Assembly: GCF_000372965.1 (NCBI RefSeq) | Contig: NZ_KB890024.1 | Location: 4,118,304-4,182,303, forward strand | Length of the DNA stretch: 64,000 bases | Reading direction: 5' to 3' | From: Hoeflea sp. 108 | GTDB lineage: Bacteria; Pseudomonadota; Alphaproteobacteria; Rhizobiales; Rhizobiaceae | Part shown: positions 1 through 8,456 of the stretch, one piece after another | How positions within the stretch are numbered: position 1 is the first letter of the stretch | Layout: each line of letters opens with the position of its first letter | Made by a program: the position numbers and the translations under genes | The notes under the pieces: generated by a model | Database searches by the model: none | What the model was told of the DNA's origin: nothing | Seen by the model: only the letters and a program-made list of their open reading frames with translations

Positions 1-462
1 CCTGAGGCACACACCCACGCGCCCCGGCGTGATCGGCCGCGCCCGGTGATGGGTCGCGTATGCATCGATCAAATCCTGATCGACGTTTGCCAGATCGAGC
101 TTGCCGATCCGCGAGCGCACGAAGTCCAGGAACCGGCGCAGCGTCGCAAGCGCAGTATGGCCGGAGACTGGCCGCAACCGCGGCTCACCGTCGGCGCGCC
201 GTTCATTCATCCAGGCATAGATGTATTCCTTCGCAAGCAACCGCTCTGCCGCGCAGGGGATCACGCCGAAGTCGACCGTTCGAAAGGCCTTTCTGGCCAT
301 GTTGAACATCGCCGGCGCCATATCCCAGACATCATCGCCGAACCGCGAGAGCGCCGCTCGGTCGGTACCATCCCTGAGAGGCATCGAAGCCAAAACGATG
401 TCGTCATCGACCCTGAGGCGTGAGACGGCACGCTCATCGTTCAAAGGAGAGGTAGTGGTCAT
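1..462 (-). CDS. Third tyrosine recombinase of the trio (partial)
   Basis: Reading the minus strand from an ATG at 462, the frame stays open to the window edge, giving about 154 residues. The ATG overlaps the TGA of the upstream recombinase (ATGA), so the genes are translationally coupled. The visible part has the helical, arginine-rich look of an N-terminal core-binding (SAM-like) domain, for example the stretch TLRRFLDFVRSRIGKLDL near residues 110-127. The catalytic domain lies outside the window, so the tyrosine-recombinase call rests mainly on context and on this N-terminal pattern. It would be the third and last gene of a recombinase-in-trio arrangement. Confidence 0.7.
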   Translation of the reverse strand, partial: MTTTSPLNDERAVSRLRVDDDIVLASMPLRDGTDRAALSRFGDDVWDMAPAMFNMARKAFRTVDFGVIPCAAERLLAKEYIYAWMNERRADGEPRLRPVSGHTALATLRRFLDFVRSRIGKLDLANVDQDLIDAYATHHRARPITPGRVGVCLR

Positions 463-2270
463 GAGCCGTAAGCCTCCGGCGGAAGATAGAGCAACCGCGC
501 CGAGGATTCTGCCGCCTCAACCCGTGCGCCTCCGACGACGGAGGACGGGAACATCGGCAGAATTTGCTCCGTGATCCTGCGGTATGGCCGATCGAATTTC
601 TCGTTCCAGTCGCCAGAAGGCAACGCCTCCCGCAGCTCGTCCATGAACGCCTGGAACGCGATCAGCGCCGGTAGTTTCCGTGCGGTAATGACCGCGTTGG
701 AGCATTCCAGGCACCCCCAGAACGGCGTCGGACAGGCTTCGCCTTCCCGACCGAAAGGGCTGACGCGGAAGTTGCTGCACGCCGCCAGCCAAAGATCCTG
801 CTCTCCGTCCAGGAGCGGGCCGATCTTTTCCGACGGCACCGGCAGCCCGGTCGCGTCGGCTGAGGTTCGCAGCCGGGCTTCATCCGCGGGCACAACGATC
901 CAAGGTCGCAGAGCCGGCGCCATCGCGTCGGTCAGTGCCTCGACTATCGTCTGCTCATGCAGATGCCGAAGGGCGGGGATGTCGGCATAATGGTTGGCCG
1001 CCACCGCTACCGTGTGGCCGACGGCAAAGTTCTCCAACTGCCCTCCGGTCCGCTTATACCAGTCAGCCTTCTGGGTCTTGCGCAGCCTGGAGAGATTGAG
1101 CGCCAGCGATTTTCCGGCGTCATCGACGATTCCGTACTTCTCGACAAACGCGGCCACGCAGGTCCCCAGCTTTTTCGGCGACGACAGGCGCCCCGGCTTC
1201 CAGGTGATCCAGAGCTTGCTCGATCCAGTGTGCTGCCGAGCCTTTTCCGTCAGCTTGATCGCCAGCCGCAGGACGGCTCCGGGCGTCTCCCGTCCGCCAT
1301 CGCGGACACGCAAGCGCTTCCACTGGGCATGATGCGCGCGCCGCTTTCGATACTCGATCTCGACATAACCCCGGTTGGGATTGCGCAAGCAGTCAGCCTC
1401 AAGCCCACGCAGCGCTTCGATCTCCATGCCGGTCGTCAAGGACAGCCAGACGAGGAAGCCGACGACATCGTACCGGGTCAGATGGAAGCCGGCATGCAGT
1501 TCCTCGACCGGAGGCGGCTCGAGCCCGCATCTATGAGCGTGGTAGCGCAGATTGTCGAACAGCGCGCCTTCCCCGGCGACTACTCCCGCCGTCACAATCT
1601 GTTCGACCACTAGGTCATAGCGACGGCGCAATTCTGGATCACGGCCTACATCCAGAAGTGGGGGAGGCAGAGCCTCGCCCGTCGCTATCCGGTCGCGAGC
1701 CTCGATGATCTGGCGCATCGCTGCCTGCAGCAACGTCGAGGCAATCCTCCCACTGTAGGCATCGCGCGGCTTTGAGACGCCGTGCTCGCCGTGACCGATG
1801 TATTTCAGGCGCAACAGTGTTTCGGGCGGAAGCCTTTCAGGATTGAGCTCGGCGGCGACGCGCAGCACCCCGATCAGAGCACCGAGCACATTGCGCTGAT
1901 TGGGTCGCTCGCCGCCGTTCTGCTCCAGCCAGTCCTCATAGGCATTGATTACCGCCGGAGTTAAGTCGTCGAGACGACGAGGTTTTACCGACGCCCCTTC
2001 CAGGAACAGCCAGAACCGCCGCAGACGGCGGATAAAGGTGCCTGCGGTTTTCCAGAGTGGTGCCGGCCCCATCCGGTGGAGATACTCCTGCAGGAATGGC
2101 GCAACCTCATGGGTCAGCGCCGTCAGCGGCCAGGAAGACAGATTGACGTCGATCCTCCCGGCATCTTCCGTCCGAAGGACGAAGACGAGCGGATTTTGCG
2201 GATTTTCCTCTTGAGTGTCGAACAATTCGATTCCAACTGGGAAGGTGGCACGACGACCGCGTTTCATCAC
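459..2270 (-). CDS. Second tyrosine recombinase of the trio (603 aa, atypical catalytic box)
   Basis: A large tyrosine recombinase/phage-integrase family protein. The C-terminal catalytic motifs are visible: GHTVAVAANHYAD around residues 418-430 holds the GH histidine and nucleophile Tyr428, and SRLRKT around 394-399 supplies the second arginine (Arg397), with serine where the usual HxxR histidine sits. At the first-arginine box the sequence is TGMEIEAL (280-287), with Glu283 where arginine is expected. After the tyrosine there is a long extension with a cysteine cluster (CPTPFWGCLEC), which could bind metal. Its ATG overlaps the stop of the upstream recombinase and its stop overlaps the start of the third. 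The missing first arginine suggests altered or partner-dependent catalysis; that is inference. Confidence 0.85.
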   Translation of the reverse strand: MMKRGRRATFPVGIELFDTQEENPQNPLVFVLRTEDAGRIDVNLSSWPLTALTHEVAPFLQEYLHRMGPAPLWKTAGTFIRRLRRFWLFLEGASVKPRRLDDLTPAVINAYEDWLEQNGGERPNQRNVLGALIGVLRVAAELNPERLPPETLLRLKYIGHGEHGVSKPRDAYSGRIASTLLQAAMRQIIEARDRIATGEALPPPLLDVGRDPELRRRYDLVVEQIVTAGVVAGEGALFDNLRYHAHRCGLEPPPVEELHAGFHLTRYDVVGFLVWLSLTTGMEIEALRGLEADCLRNPNRGYVEIEYRKRRAHHAQWKRLRVRDGGRETPGAVLRLAIKLTEKARQHTGSSKLWITWKPGRLSSPKKLGTCVAAFVEKYGIVDDAGKSLALNLSRLRKTQKADWYKRTGGQLENFAVGHTVAVAANHYADIPALRHLHEQTIVEALTDAMAPALRPWIVVPADEARLRTSADATGLPVPSEKIGPLLDGEQDLWLAACSNFRVSPFGREGEACPTPFWGCLECSNAVITARKLPALIAFQAFMDELREALPSGDWNEKFDRPYRRITEQILPMFPSSVVGGARVEAAESSARLLYLPPEAYGS

Positions 2271-3706
2271 AGGGGTCCACCAGCATTAACGCGCAGTTCC
2301 CAGGCCTCGACCGCAGCGTCGATCATTTCCTGGCTTTCTTCCATGCAATCCAGGTAGATGTGAGTGCTTTCGATGCGGCTATGGCCCAGCAAACGCTGCA
2401 ACTTCAGAAGAGGATCGCCAATCAAGCGGCGGTACGCCGCGCCGATATGGGATCGGCGTTCGTCGAGTACCCATCCGATCTGTTCACGCACGAGCAGCGA
2501 CAGCATATGAACCGCAAAGGTGTGGCGCATCATGTGCGGAGTGACGTCGAGGTCGATCCCGAACCGCCTGCACCGTACGCTTGCCCTCCGGAAGACCACC
2601 TCCCAAGCGGCCGGGGGCATGGGCCGCGCCCCTTCCGCCAGCCAAAGACACAATGGTTCGGATGTTTCCGCCCATACCAAGCGGCTGCGTTCGCGCGGCG
2701 CCAGCACGTCGACACTGGCTCGAACTGTGTCCTTTTCCAGAAGGAGCCTTCCCCGATCGTGGCTGACGACACGGATCGGATGTTCGATTGACCTATTGCG
2801 CGGTTGCGAAAGGCGCATGAGGACATTGGTCCGTTCCAACGCCGCGTATTCATGCAGACGCTTCAGCACGCGCTCGGGCAAGCGGATCTCGCGCCCCTTG
2901 CTACCCTTGGCAATGGCCGGCGCCAGTCGGAAAGATCGGCTCCTCAATGCACCGACCGGCTCCGTCCTCGGGAACTCGATCCAGAGCAGACTTGCCGCTT
3001 CCTGGAGCCGCAGGCCCGTCGTGACGAGCAATTCGGCGAACAACGCATTGCGCTCGCTGTTGCGGCCCTGCCAGGTGGGATCCTCGCTCCCGTCTGGAAG
3101 ACGACCACGCAAGCCGATCTCGCGAAACAGGAGATACCGATCCAGGGAAAGGAACCGGATATCGCGTGTCCGTGCGCCGCGCTCGGTGGCAACATTGGCA
3201 GCGACCGCTATGGCCCCGCCGCCGTTCGTCCGTCGCCATGATTGCCGATAGGTGAAAGGCGATTTGGCGATCATTCCCTCTTCAAGAGCCCATCGGTAAA
3301 GCTTGTCGAGCGCTGCTACCGACCGGTTCCAGCTCGCGGCCGAGATGCGCGCCGGAGGAAGCGCCAGACGTCGCGCCGCATGGAAGGCTGCGACATCGTG
3401 CCGATCAGCCGCCCAGAGGGCTCTGTTGTCTCGGCGCTCGGCAAGAAAGCGCATCCAGATCAGGATATCCCAACCATAGGCGCGCAAGCTGTTGGGCGAA
3501 CGAACCCCCAACGTGGGGCAAGCTCGAAAGAACCGGTTCAGGTCGTGATCGTAGCTGTCGTCATCGCCAAGAATGAACGGCATGCCGTCCACGAGGTTCA
3601 GCTTCTCGGCGGCTGCGACTTCATCCACCGACAGCCTGTGGACGACGCCATCAACCGTAACAGACTGCCGCAGCGTCGAAAGATCCGTGAAGAAGAGCTG
3701 GGGCAT
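2267..3706 (-). CDS. First tyrosine recombinase of the trio
   Basis: Site-specific tyrosine recombinase of 479 residues with a full catalytic set: Arg233 in TTGLRLQEA, HMMRH at 391-395 (His391, Arg394), GH at 441-442 and nucleophile Tyr451 in THIYLD. The N-terminal part (about 60-160) looks like a core-binding domain. It is the promoter-proximal gene of a three-gene minus-strand operon whose members overlap by 4 bp. A GGAGA ribosome-binding site precedes the ATG at 3706, and a perfect 50-bp palindrome lies just upstream. Overlapping recombinase triplets are known as RIT elements in proteobacteria; Tn554-like elements are a looser alternative. Confidence 0.9.
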   Translation of the reverse strand: MPQLFFTDLSTLRQSVTVDGVVHRLSVDEVAAAEKLNLVDGMPFILGDDDSYDHDLNRFFRACPTLGVRSPNSLRAYGWDILIWMRFLAERRDNRALWAADRHDVAAFHAARRLALPPARISAASWNRSVAALDKLYRWALEEGMIAKSPFTYRQSWRRTNGGGAIAVAANVATERGARTRDIRFLSLDRYLLFREIGLRGRLPDGSEDPTWQGRNSERNALFAELLVTTGLRLQEAASLLWIEFPRTEPVGALRSRSFRLAPAIAKGSKGREIRLPERVLKRLHEYAALERTNVLMRLSQPRNRSIEHPIRVVSHDRGRLLLEKDTVRASVDVLAPRERSRLVWAETSEPLCLWLAEGARPMPPAAWEVVFRRASVRCRRFGIDLDVTPHMMRHTFAVHMLSLLVREQIGWVLDERRSHIGAAYRRLIGDPLLKLQRLLGHSRIESTHIYLDCMEESQEMIDAAVEAWELRVNAGGPL

Positions 3707-3722
3707 CCTGTTCTCCTCGGCC

Positions 3723-3772
3723 GCGATTTTCCCGCCGGGACGGGCTCGAGCCCGTCCCGGCGGGAAAATCGC
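3723..3772. repeat. Perfect 50-bp palindrome upstream of the recombinase trio
   Basis: Each half is 25 bp with no loop, centred on CTCGAG at 3745-3750. It begins GCGATTTTCCCGCC and ends with the exact complement. It lies 17 bp upstream of the first recombinase ATG. It could be the element end or recombination site, a bidirectional terminator (the arms carry T/A runs at their outer ends), or an operator. Confidence 0.85.
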
Positions 3773-4084
3773 ATCGCCTCACCTCAAGCGAAGGGGAATG
3801 TCGTCAACGTTGATCGTGTGCTGCGAACGTCACAGCGGTAAGACAGAACACAGAGTCAGGATAAGGGCGTCATGCCCGCCGGCGAATATGACGGCGATTT
3901 CGCCGCCATCGTTCACGAGGTCGATCCCTTCGCCCGCTGACCACGGGCAAGGCGTCACGGCGGCAAGCGGAGATCCCATGGGATTTCCGCTCCCGTCCTG
4001 CCTTCTCTTCGGCTATACTGGCAACGCGCCGTGGTGGTGGTGGAGGCGCGACCGTCAGACCTTTATCTCACGGAGAACACCACC

Positions 4085-4525
4085 ATGGTTTTCATCGGCA
4101 TCCTCTCCAGCATCGCGGCGATCGGCGCTCTGTGCTGGCTGCTGTTCACGCTGGCCGTCTTCGCGCTGCCGTTCTTTGCTGGCGTCAGCGCCGGCACATG
4201 GGCCTATAGCACTGGCGCCGGCTGGCTCGGCGCGATCCTCGTCGGCCTCGTCGCCGCCGCGTTGACGCTCGGCCTCGGCCAGTTCCTGCTCGCCTTCATT
4301 CGTCCGCTCTGGATACGGCTCGCGATCGCATTTGCCTTCGTCGCGCCTGCGGCGCTCGCCGGCTACCACGCGACGCATGGCATCGTGAAACACACCATGC
4401 CCTCCGACACCTGGCAGACCATCTTCTCCGTCATCGGGGCAATCGCCGTTGGCGCCACGGCGCTGATCCGCGTGACAGCGATGGCCGCGCCCGGGCCAAC
4501 CGGGCAGAACGTCGCGCGCGCCTGA
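4085..4525 (+). CDS. Small hydrophobic membrane protein
   Basis: A 146-residue protein made almost entirely of membrane segments: about four hydrophobic stretches near residues 3-28, 40-62, 72-95 and 110-130, with a short polar tail. No catalytic motif was recognised. The ATG at 4085 was chosen over an upstream in-frame GTG at 4031 because CGGAGAA precedes it at good spacing and the extension is not hydrophobic. It sits between the recombinase trio and the DUF736 gene. Similar small membrane proteins occur near DUF736 on alphaproteobacterial conjugative elements, but its role is unknown. Confidence 0.65.
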   Translation: MVFIGILSSIAAIGALCWLLFTLAVFALPFFAGVSAGTWAYSTGAGWLGAILVGLVAAALTLGLGQFLLAFIRPLWIRLAIAFAFVAPAALAGYHATHGIVKHTMPSDTWQTIFSVIGAIAVGATALIRVTAMAAPGPTGQNVARA

Positions 4526-5100
4526 CATCGTTGCCGGCGGCGGCAGGACGGCGGGTTGATGTCTTACGTGTCGCGCTCCCCGTCGGCAGGGTCGTTTGTA
4601 ATCGCGTTGATCGGATCGCCGGCGAGCCCAACTGACGCGCCATGCCCCCGGTGACAGTGTTGCGGGCTATGCCGTGACAGCGCACCGACGGTGCGAGTGC
4701 CGGGAGGAGGCGATCCCGTGTGCGACGGGCTGGAGTCGGCGGCACGTAGCGTCTGGCGGAGCTGGTTTGAACCGCGGTGTCCGGCGTGGTCACGGTCTTA
4801 TCGGTCCGGGACGGTCGCCACGTTCTCCTGTGATGCGTCTCTGTCAGGTCGACCGCTCCAAACGGCCTCTTCAATGGGCTGATCTGGCCGAAGGTCGGCT
4901 GCGCCTCGATCGCCTATGCCGCAACAGCGGCGTCGAAACTTTCTTCCCCTGCCGGCTGCGCCGTCATTCCTCGCGAGCCAAGAAAGCCCCTCCTTTGCTG
5001 TCAGGCCCCTGCGGGGTGCGCCGTCAATCGCCTCCGGCCTGTCGATCGCCATCGAGGCCGCAATGGTGCGGGCTCGGAACAGAGTTCAAGGAGAACTACC
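4526..5100. other. Gene-free stretch before DUF736
   Basis: No frame in this 575-bp stretch looks coding; the open frames on both strands are low-complexity Arg/Ala/Gly-rich shadows. Two imperfect copies of TGCGCCGTCA (near 4959 and 5020) are the only repeats noted. A clear ribosome-binding site (AAGGAGAA) at the right end belongs to the DUF736 gene at 5101. It may hold the promoter and a long leader for that gene. Confidence 0.5.
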
Positions 5101-5430
5101 ATGGCGACCATCGGCACCTTCAAGAAGACCGGCAACAACGAGTACACCGGCGAAATCGTCACCCTCAGCCTGCAGACCAAGAACGTCCGCATCGTCTCCG
5201 AGGCCCGCGCTACCGGAGAGAACGCCCCCAGCCACCGCGTCTTCGTCGGCCGCGCCGAGATCGGCGCCGCCTGGTCCAAGACCTCCAACGAGGGGCGCGC
5301 CTATCTGGGCCTGAAGCTCGACGATCCCAGCTTCAATGCCCCGATCTACGCCAACCTCTTCGACGACGAGGAAGGCGAAGGCTTCAGCCTCATCTGGTCC
5401 CGCCCTAGCGGCCGCCGCAACGGCGAGTAA
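5101..5430 (+). CDS. DUF736 family protein
   Basis: A 109-residue DUF736 protein, recognised by the N-terminal IGTFKKTGNNEYTGEI pattern, the central GAAWSKTS, and a C-terminal LDDPSFNAPIYANLF followed by SLIWSRP. DUF736 proteins are cytosolic, of unknown biochemistry, and are almost always carried on alphaproteobacterial plasmids and ICEs next to transfer genes. A second, diverged copy lies at 10651-10998. The start has AAGGAGAA upstream. A strong GC-rich hairpin follows the stop. Confidence 0.9.
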   Translation: MATIGTFKKTGNNEYTGEIVTLSLQTKNVRIVSEARATGENAPSHRVFVGRAEIGAAWSKTSNEGRAYLGLKLDDPSFNAPIYANLFDDEEGEGFSLIWSRPSGRRNGE

Positions 5431-5442
5431 GGCCAGCGCGAC

Positions 5443-5469
5443 GCCCCGCCCGGACAATCCGGGCGGGGC
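5443..5469 (+). terminator. GC-rich hairpin after DUF736
   Basis: Perfect 12-bp arms (GCCCCGCCCGGA and its complement) with a 3-nt loop, beginning 13 bp after the DUF736 stop. There is no T-run after it, so it is terminator-like or an mRNA 3' stabiliser rather than a classical intrinsic terminator. Confidence 0.6.
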
Positions 5470-5608
5470 CAAACGCCTGACGGTGGAGCGAATCACCTCT
5501 GGTTCTGGACACCGGAATCGCGCCCGCTAAAGCCAGAACCGCTGGTCTTTCCTAGCAAAAACGACTATTATAGCCGTAGTTCTGGCGTACGCGTAGGTCC
5601 GAGTGGGA

Positions 5609-5628
5609 GGTGATCATGCATGATCACC
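5609..5628. promoter_or_regulatory. 20-bp palindrome covering the RBS and start of the XRE gene
   Basis: A perfect 20-bp palindrome, half-site GGTGATCATG, spans from the end of the GGGAGG ribosome-binding site through the ATG at 5620. It is well placed for autorepression by the encoded XRE protein at the DNA level, or for hiding the start codon in an mRNA hairpin. Confidence 0.6.
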
Positions 5629-5862
5629 GCCCGACAATCACGGGCCGCACGCGCGTTGCTCGGCTGGACACAGGAGACGCTCGCTGACAAGGCCCGGGTA
5701 TCACTGACCGCGTTGAAGCGCCTTGAATCCGACAGCGGGCTCGAGGTGTATGAATCAACACGCGATCAGGTCCGTCGAGCCTTTGAAGGCGGTGGCATCG
5801 TCCTGCTCAACTCCGGCCAAAGCGTGGGAGTGATGCTGGTTGGTGACAAGGACAACCCTTGA
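5620..5862 (+). CDS. XRE-family helix-turn-helix regulator
   Basis: An 80-residue single-domain regulator. Residues 4-60 carry the XRE helix-turn-helix pattern (RAARALLGWTQETLADKARVS, with the recognition helix around TALKRLES). The C-terminal segment FEGGGIVLLNSG is typical of the short Cro/XRE regulators on alphaproteobacterial mobile elements. It probably controls element transfer or excision genes, though the targets cannot be read from sequence. The ATG at 5620 lies inside a perfect palindrome and follows GGGAGGTGA. Confidence 0.85.
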   Translation: MITARQSRAARALLGWTQETLADKARVSLTALKRLESDSGLEVYESTRDQVRRAFEGGGIVLLNSGQSVGVMLVGDKDNP

Positions 5863-5988
5863 CGACTTTTTCGGGCGAACCCGCCCGACCATCCTGATTT
5901 TGCGTCAAACCGCGGCTGTGTGGCGCGGGATATCATTACGGTTAACAAACCGCTCCAAATTGGATACGAATGACTCGTGGGGCTCATC

Positions 5989-6252
5989 GTGACCAACGCA
6001 GAATATCTGGACGAACCGCCGCTCGGCGCGGCGCTCACCGCCTATGACCAGGCGCATCTGAAGCTGTACCTGAGGCTGCTCGACGCCGAGGCGGACGGCG
6101 CGACCTGGGAGGAAGTCGTGGAGCTTCTCTTCGGCCTCGATCCCGCAGCGGACCCCAACCGCGCAGCGAAAATTCATGCCGCTCACCTCGCTCGCGCGAA
6201 ATGGATGACCGAGAACGGCTTTTGCGAGCTTCTCGGCCCCCGCCTCCATTGA
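5989..6252 (+). CDS. DUF2285-like DNA-binding regulator
   Basis: An 87-residue protein resembling the DUF2285-type regulators of alphaproteobacterial ICEs. The central pattern is LYLRLLDAEADGATWEEVVELLF followed by HLARAKWMTENGFCELL, a helix-rich fold with a C-terminal G-x-x-x-LL. It starts at GTG 5989; a GTG at 5977 is an in-frame alternative. It lies directly upstream of the frameshifted DUF6499/DUF2285 gene, and such pairs usually sit together near repA. Role in conjugation control is inferred from context. Confidence 0.65.
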   Translation: MTNAEYLDEPPLGAALTAYDQAHLKLYLRLLDAEADGATWEEVVELLFGLDPAADPNRAAKIHAAHLARAKWMTENGFCELLGPRLH

Positions 6253-6371
6253 GGTGATGCAGAACCTGCATCACGTTGATCCGACTTCGTTCTTCCCACG
6301 CCACGCTCAACTTGGGATCGTGACCGCTGCTTGACTCGCGTTGCGTCATAATTTCGCGGAGGCGGTGGAGG

Positions 6372-7131
6372 ATGTCCGAAGATGAAAGTTGGCGGTCTGA
6401 GACCGCCTACAACTATATCGACAATCTAACTCCGGGTGACCTTGCCTGGGAATTCCTGCGCCGAAACCCCGACTACCGGAAAGCCTATCAGGAGCTTGTG
6501 TCCAGCGGCCGACTCTCACTCGAAACGGCCGAAGAATTTGCGAACCTGTGGGGGTTGCGATTTCGGCGCCGACCCTCTCATCGCGGCTCATGCCCAGCAG
6601 ATTTTTTGGACCCCTCAAGTCGATCCGTCGGCAATAATGTTCGCCGCAGGTCCGCGCCCTGAAGGGTTTTCCATCACTGCCGACGAGTTACGCCTCCGTA
6701 CCATATTCCAGCACGACCCTGCTCATCTCAGGCTCGATATCCGCGGCGAGCAGTATGACGTCACGCTCGCGGACCCGCAGGACGAGAACCCGCTCGCGGC
6801 GATGGTCATGTTCGATGACCTCACACCGGATCGACAGACCGCGCTGACCCGGTTCTGGAGCGCGATCAAAGGCAAGCGCGTCCCGAACGACCCTCGAATG
6901 ACGCCGCAGCGCCGCGAGCGCGCGCGCCAAATGCTGCGTGCGGTCGATGGACGTCGTGCCGGCGCGACATATCGATCGATCGGGGAGGTTCTGTTCCCCG
7001 GTCATAGAATCGACGCCGCCTCCTGGGCCGGGGACGCGCTGCGCGAAATCACGATCCGGCTGGCGCGCGACGGCGTGAAACTCGTTGAAGGCGGCTACCG
7101 CTCCCTCCTGCGCCGACCCCGCCGATCATAG
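6372..7131 (+). pseudogene. DUF6499-DUF2285 regulator broken by a frameshift
   Basis: The N-terminal half (from ATG 6372) reads WRSETAYNYIDNL and LAWEFLRRNPDYRKAY, the hallmark of the DUF6499 transcriptional-regulator-like domain, up to LWGLRF near 6565. The family-like continuation (ADPLIAAHAQQIFW, then a DUF2285 domain with LRAVDGRRAGATYRSIGEVLF and GGYRSLL) is in the next frame and ends at 7131. One extra base around 6564-6568 (TTTCGGCG) explains the break. Apart from this shift the protein would be about 250 residues and intact. It may be a recent mutation, a sequencing error or, less likely, programmed frameshifting. Confidence 0.75.
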
Positions 7132-7269
7132 CCCGCCATCGACCGCCTGCGGCGTGTCGAAACTAGATTCCTATCTCCGACATCGTCCGACCCACCGCCT
7201 TCACGCCACCGTGCTCTCGAACCGCCGCCTGACGGCAGCGGCCCCCGATGAGACCACGGAGGCTCGACA

Positions 7270-7551
7270 ATGGCCGATACGACCGCCGGCATCCCGCCAC
7301 GCTACCTGCGCACGCAGGAGGCCGCTCGCTTCCTCGGACTGTCCGAGCGCACACTGGAGAAGCACCGCACCTACGGCACCGGCCCGTCTTACAGGAAGCT
7401 CGGCGGCCGAGTCGTCTACGCCATAGAGGATCTCCAGACGTGGGCCGATCGCGGCCTCGTCAGTTCGACCTCTGATCCGCGCGGCACGGTGCTCCCCGCC
7501 AAGCGGCAGGAGCCGTCGGATCGCCGCTTCGCCGGCCGCCAGCCGCGCTGA
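7270..7551 (+). CDS. AlpA/MerR-like helix-turn-helix protein
   Basis: A 93-residue DNA-binding protein. PPRYLRTQEAARFLGLSERT followed by KHRTYGTGPSYRKLGGRVVY is the helix-turn-helix-plus-wing pattern of AlpA/excisionase-like proteins. The C-terminus is basic and probably disordered. Directly upstream of repA, it is a standard member of the repA-parA block on alphaproteobacterial conjugative elements and may regulate that operon or act as a recombination directionality factor. Confidence 0.8.
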   Translation: MADTTAGIPPRYLRTQEAARFLGLSERTLEKHRTYGTGPSYRKLGGRVVYAIEDLQTWADRGLVSSTSDPRGTVLPAKRQEPSDRRFAGRQPR

Positions 7552-7562
7552 GACGACACGCC

Positions 7563-8450
7563 ATGTCGTCCCGTCACACACAGCACGACGAGCGTGCGCA
7601 GCTCGATCTGTTCCGGGCGCTGCCCGGCGATCTCGCGCCGCGCGACGCGCAGGACCTCATGGCCTATCCGTTCTTCTCGCTTGCCAAGTCGAAGCGCCTG
7701 ACGCCGATCGACTTCAAGGCGGGTTCGGTGAAAATCCGTGTCGAAGCCGTGCCCGAGCATGGCATGGCGACGATCTGGGACGCTGATGTTCTGATCTGGG
7801 CGGCCTCGCAAATCGTCGAGGCCCGTGACGTCGGCCTGCGCCCGTCACGCCTGATGGCGACCACGCCTTACGAGATTCTGAACTTCATTGGACGCGGTGT
7901 CTCGCTGCGCGATTACGACCGGCTGAAGGCCGCGCTCGACCGCCTCCAGTCCACCACCATAGCGACCTCAATCCGCCAGCCGACCGAGCGGCGGATGCAC
8001 CGCTTCTCCTGGATCAACGAATGGAAGGAGCGAGCCGATCACCGCGGCCGCCCGCTCGGGCTCGAACTGATCGTGCCGGACTGGTTCTACGCCGCTGTCC
8101 TCGATGACGCGCTCGTCCTGACGATCGACCGCAACTATTTCCGTCTGACCGGCGGGCTGGAGCGCTGGCTTTACCGCCTCGTGCGCAAGCACGGCGGCAA
8201 GCAGGAGCACGGTTGGAGCTTCGATTTCCCGCATCTGCACGCGAAGTCCGGCAGTCTCTCACCGCTCAAGCATTTCGCCTACGACCTGCGCGACATCGTC
8301 CGCCGCCAGCCGCTGCCGGGCTATCGCCTGACCATCGAGCAGTGCCTCGGCGGCCCCGAAATCCTGTCCTTCGTACCCACCGATCCTGACGCGCTCGGCA
8401 TCCCGCGCCGCCACCGCCGCTCGACAACTCGACCTGGGGATAAGCTGTGA
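7563..8450 (+). CDS. repA: Replication initiator protein A (RepA)
   Basis: A 295-residue RPA-family (PF10134-type) replication initiator. Visible family signatures are QLDLFRALPGDLAPRDAQD near the N-terminus, YPFFSLAKSKR, the IWDADVLIWAASQI block (around 70) and FSWINEWKE in the middle, with a winged-helix-like region around 150-230. It follows the AlpA-like gene by 11 bp and precedes parA, giving the replication/partition core. Three iteron-like repeats begin right after its stop, so it may bind there. It supports replication of the excised element or of a plasmid. Confidence 0.85.
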   Translation: MSSRHTQHDERAQLDLFRALPGDLAPRDAQDLMAYPFFSLAKSKRLTPIDFKAGSVKIRVEAVPEHGMATIWDADVLIWAASQIVEARDVGLRPSRLMATTPYEILNFIGRGVSLRDYDRLKAALDRLQSTTIATSIRQPTERRMHRFSWINEWKERADHRGRPLGLELIVPDWFYAAVLDDALVLTIDRNYFRLTGGLERWLYRLVRKHGGKQEHGWSFDFPHLHAKSGSLSPLKHFAYDLRDIVRRQPLPGYRLTIEQCLGGPEILSFVPTDPDALGIPRRHRRSTTRPGDKL

Positions 8451-8456
8451 ATCATC

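Noticed and set aside
4674..5408. Plus-strand frame of 244 codons before and over DUF736
   Set aside because: Arg/Pro-rich low-complexity shadow that overlaps the well-supported DUF736 gene in another frame.
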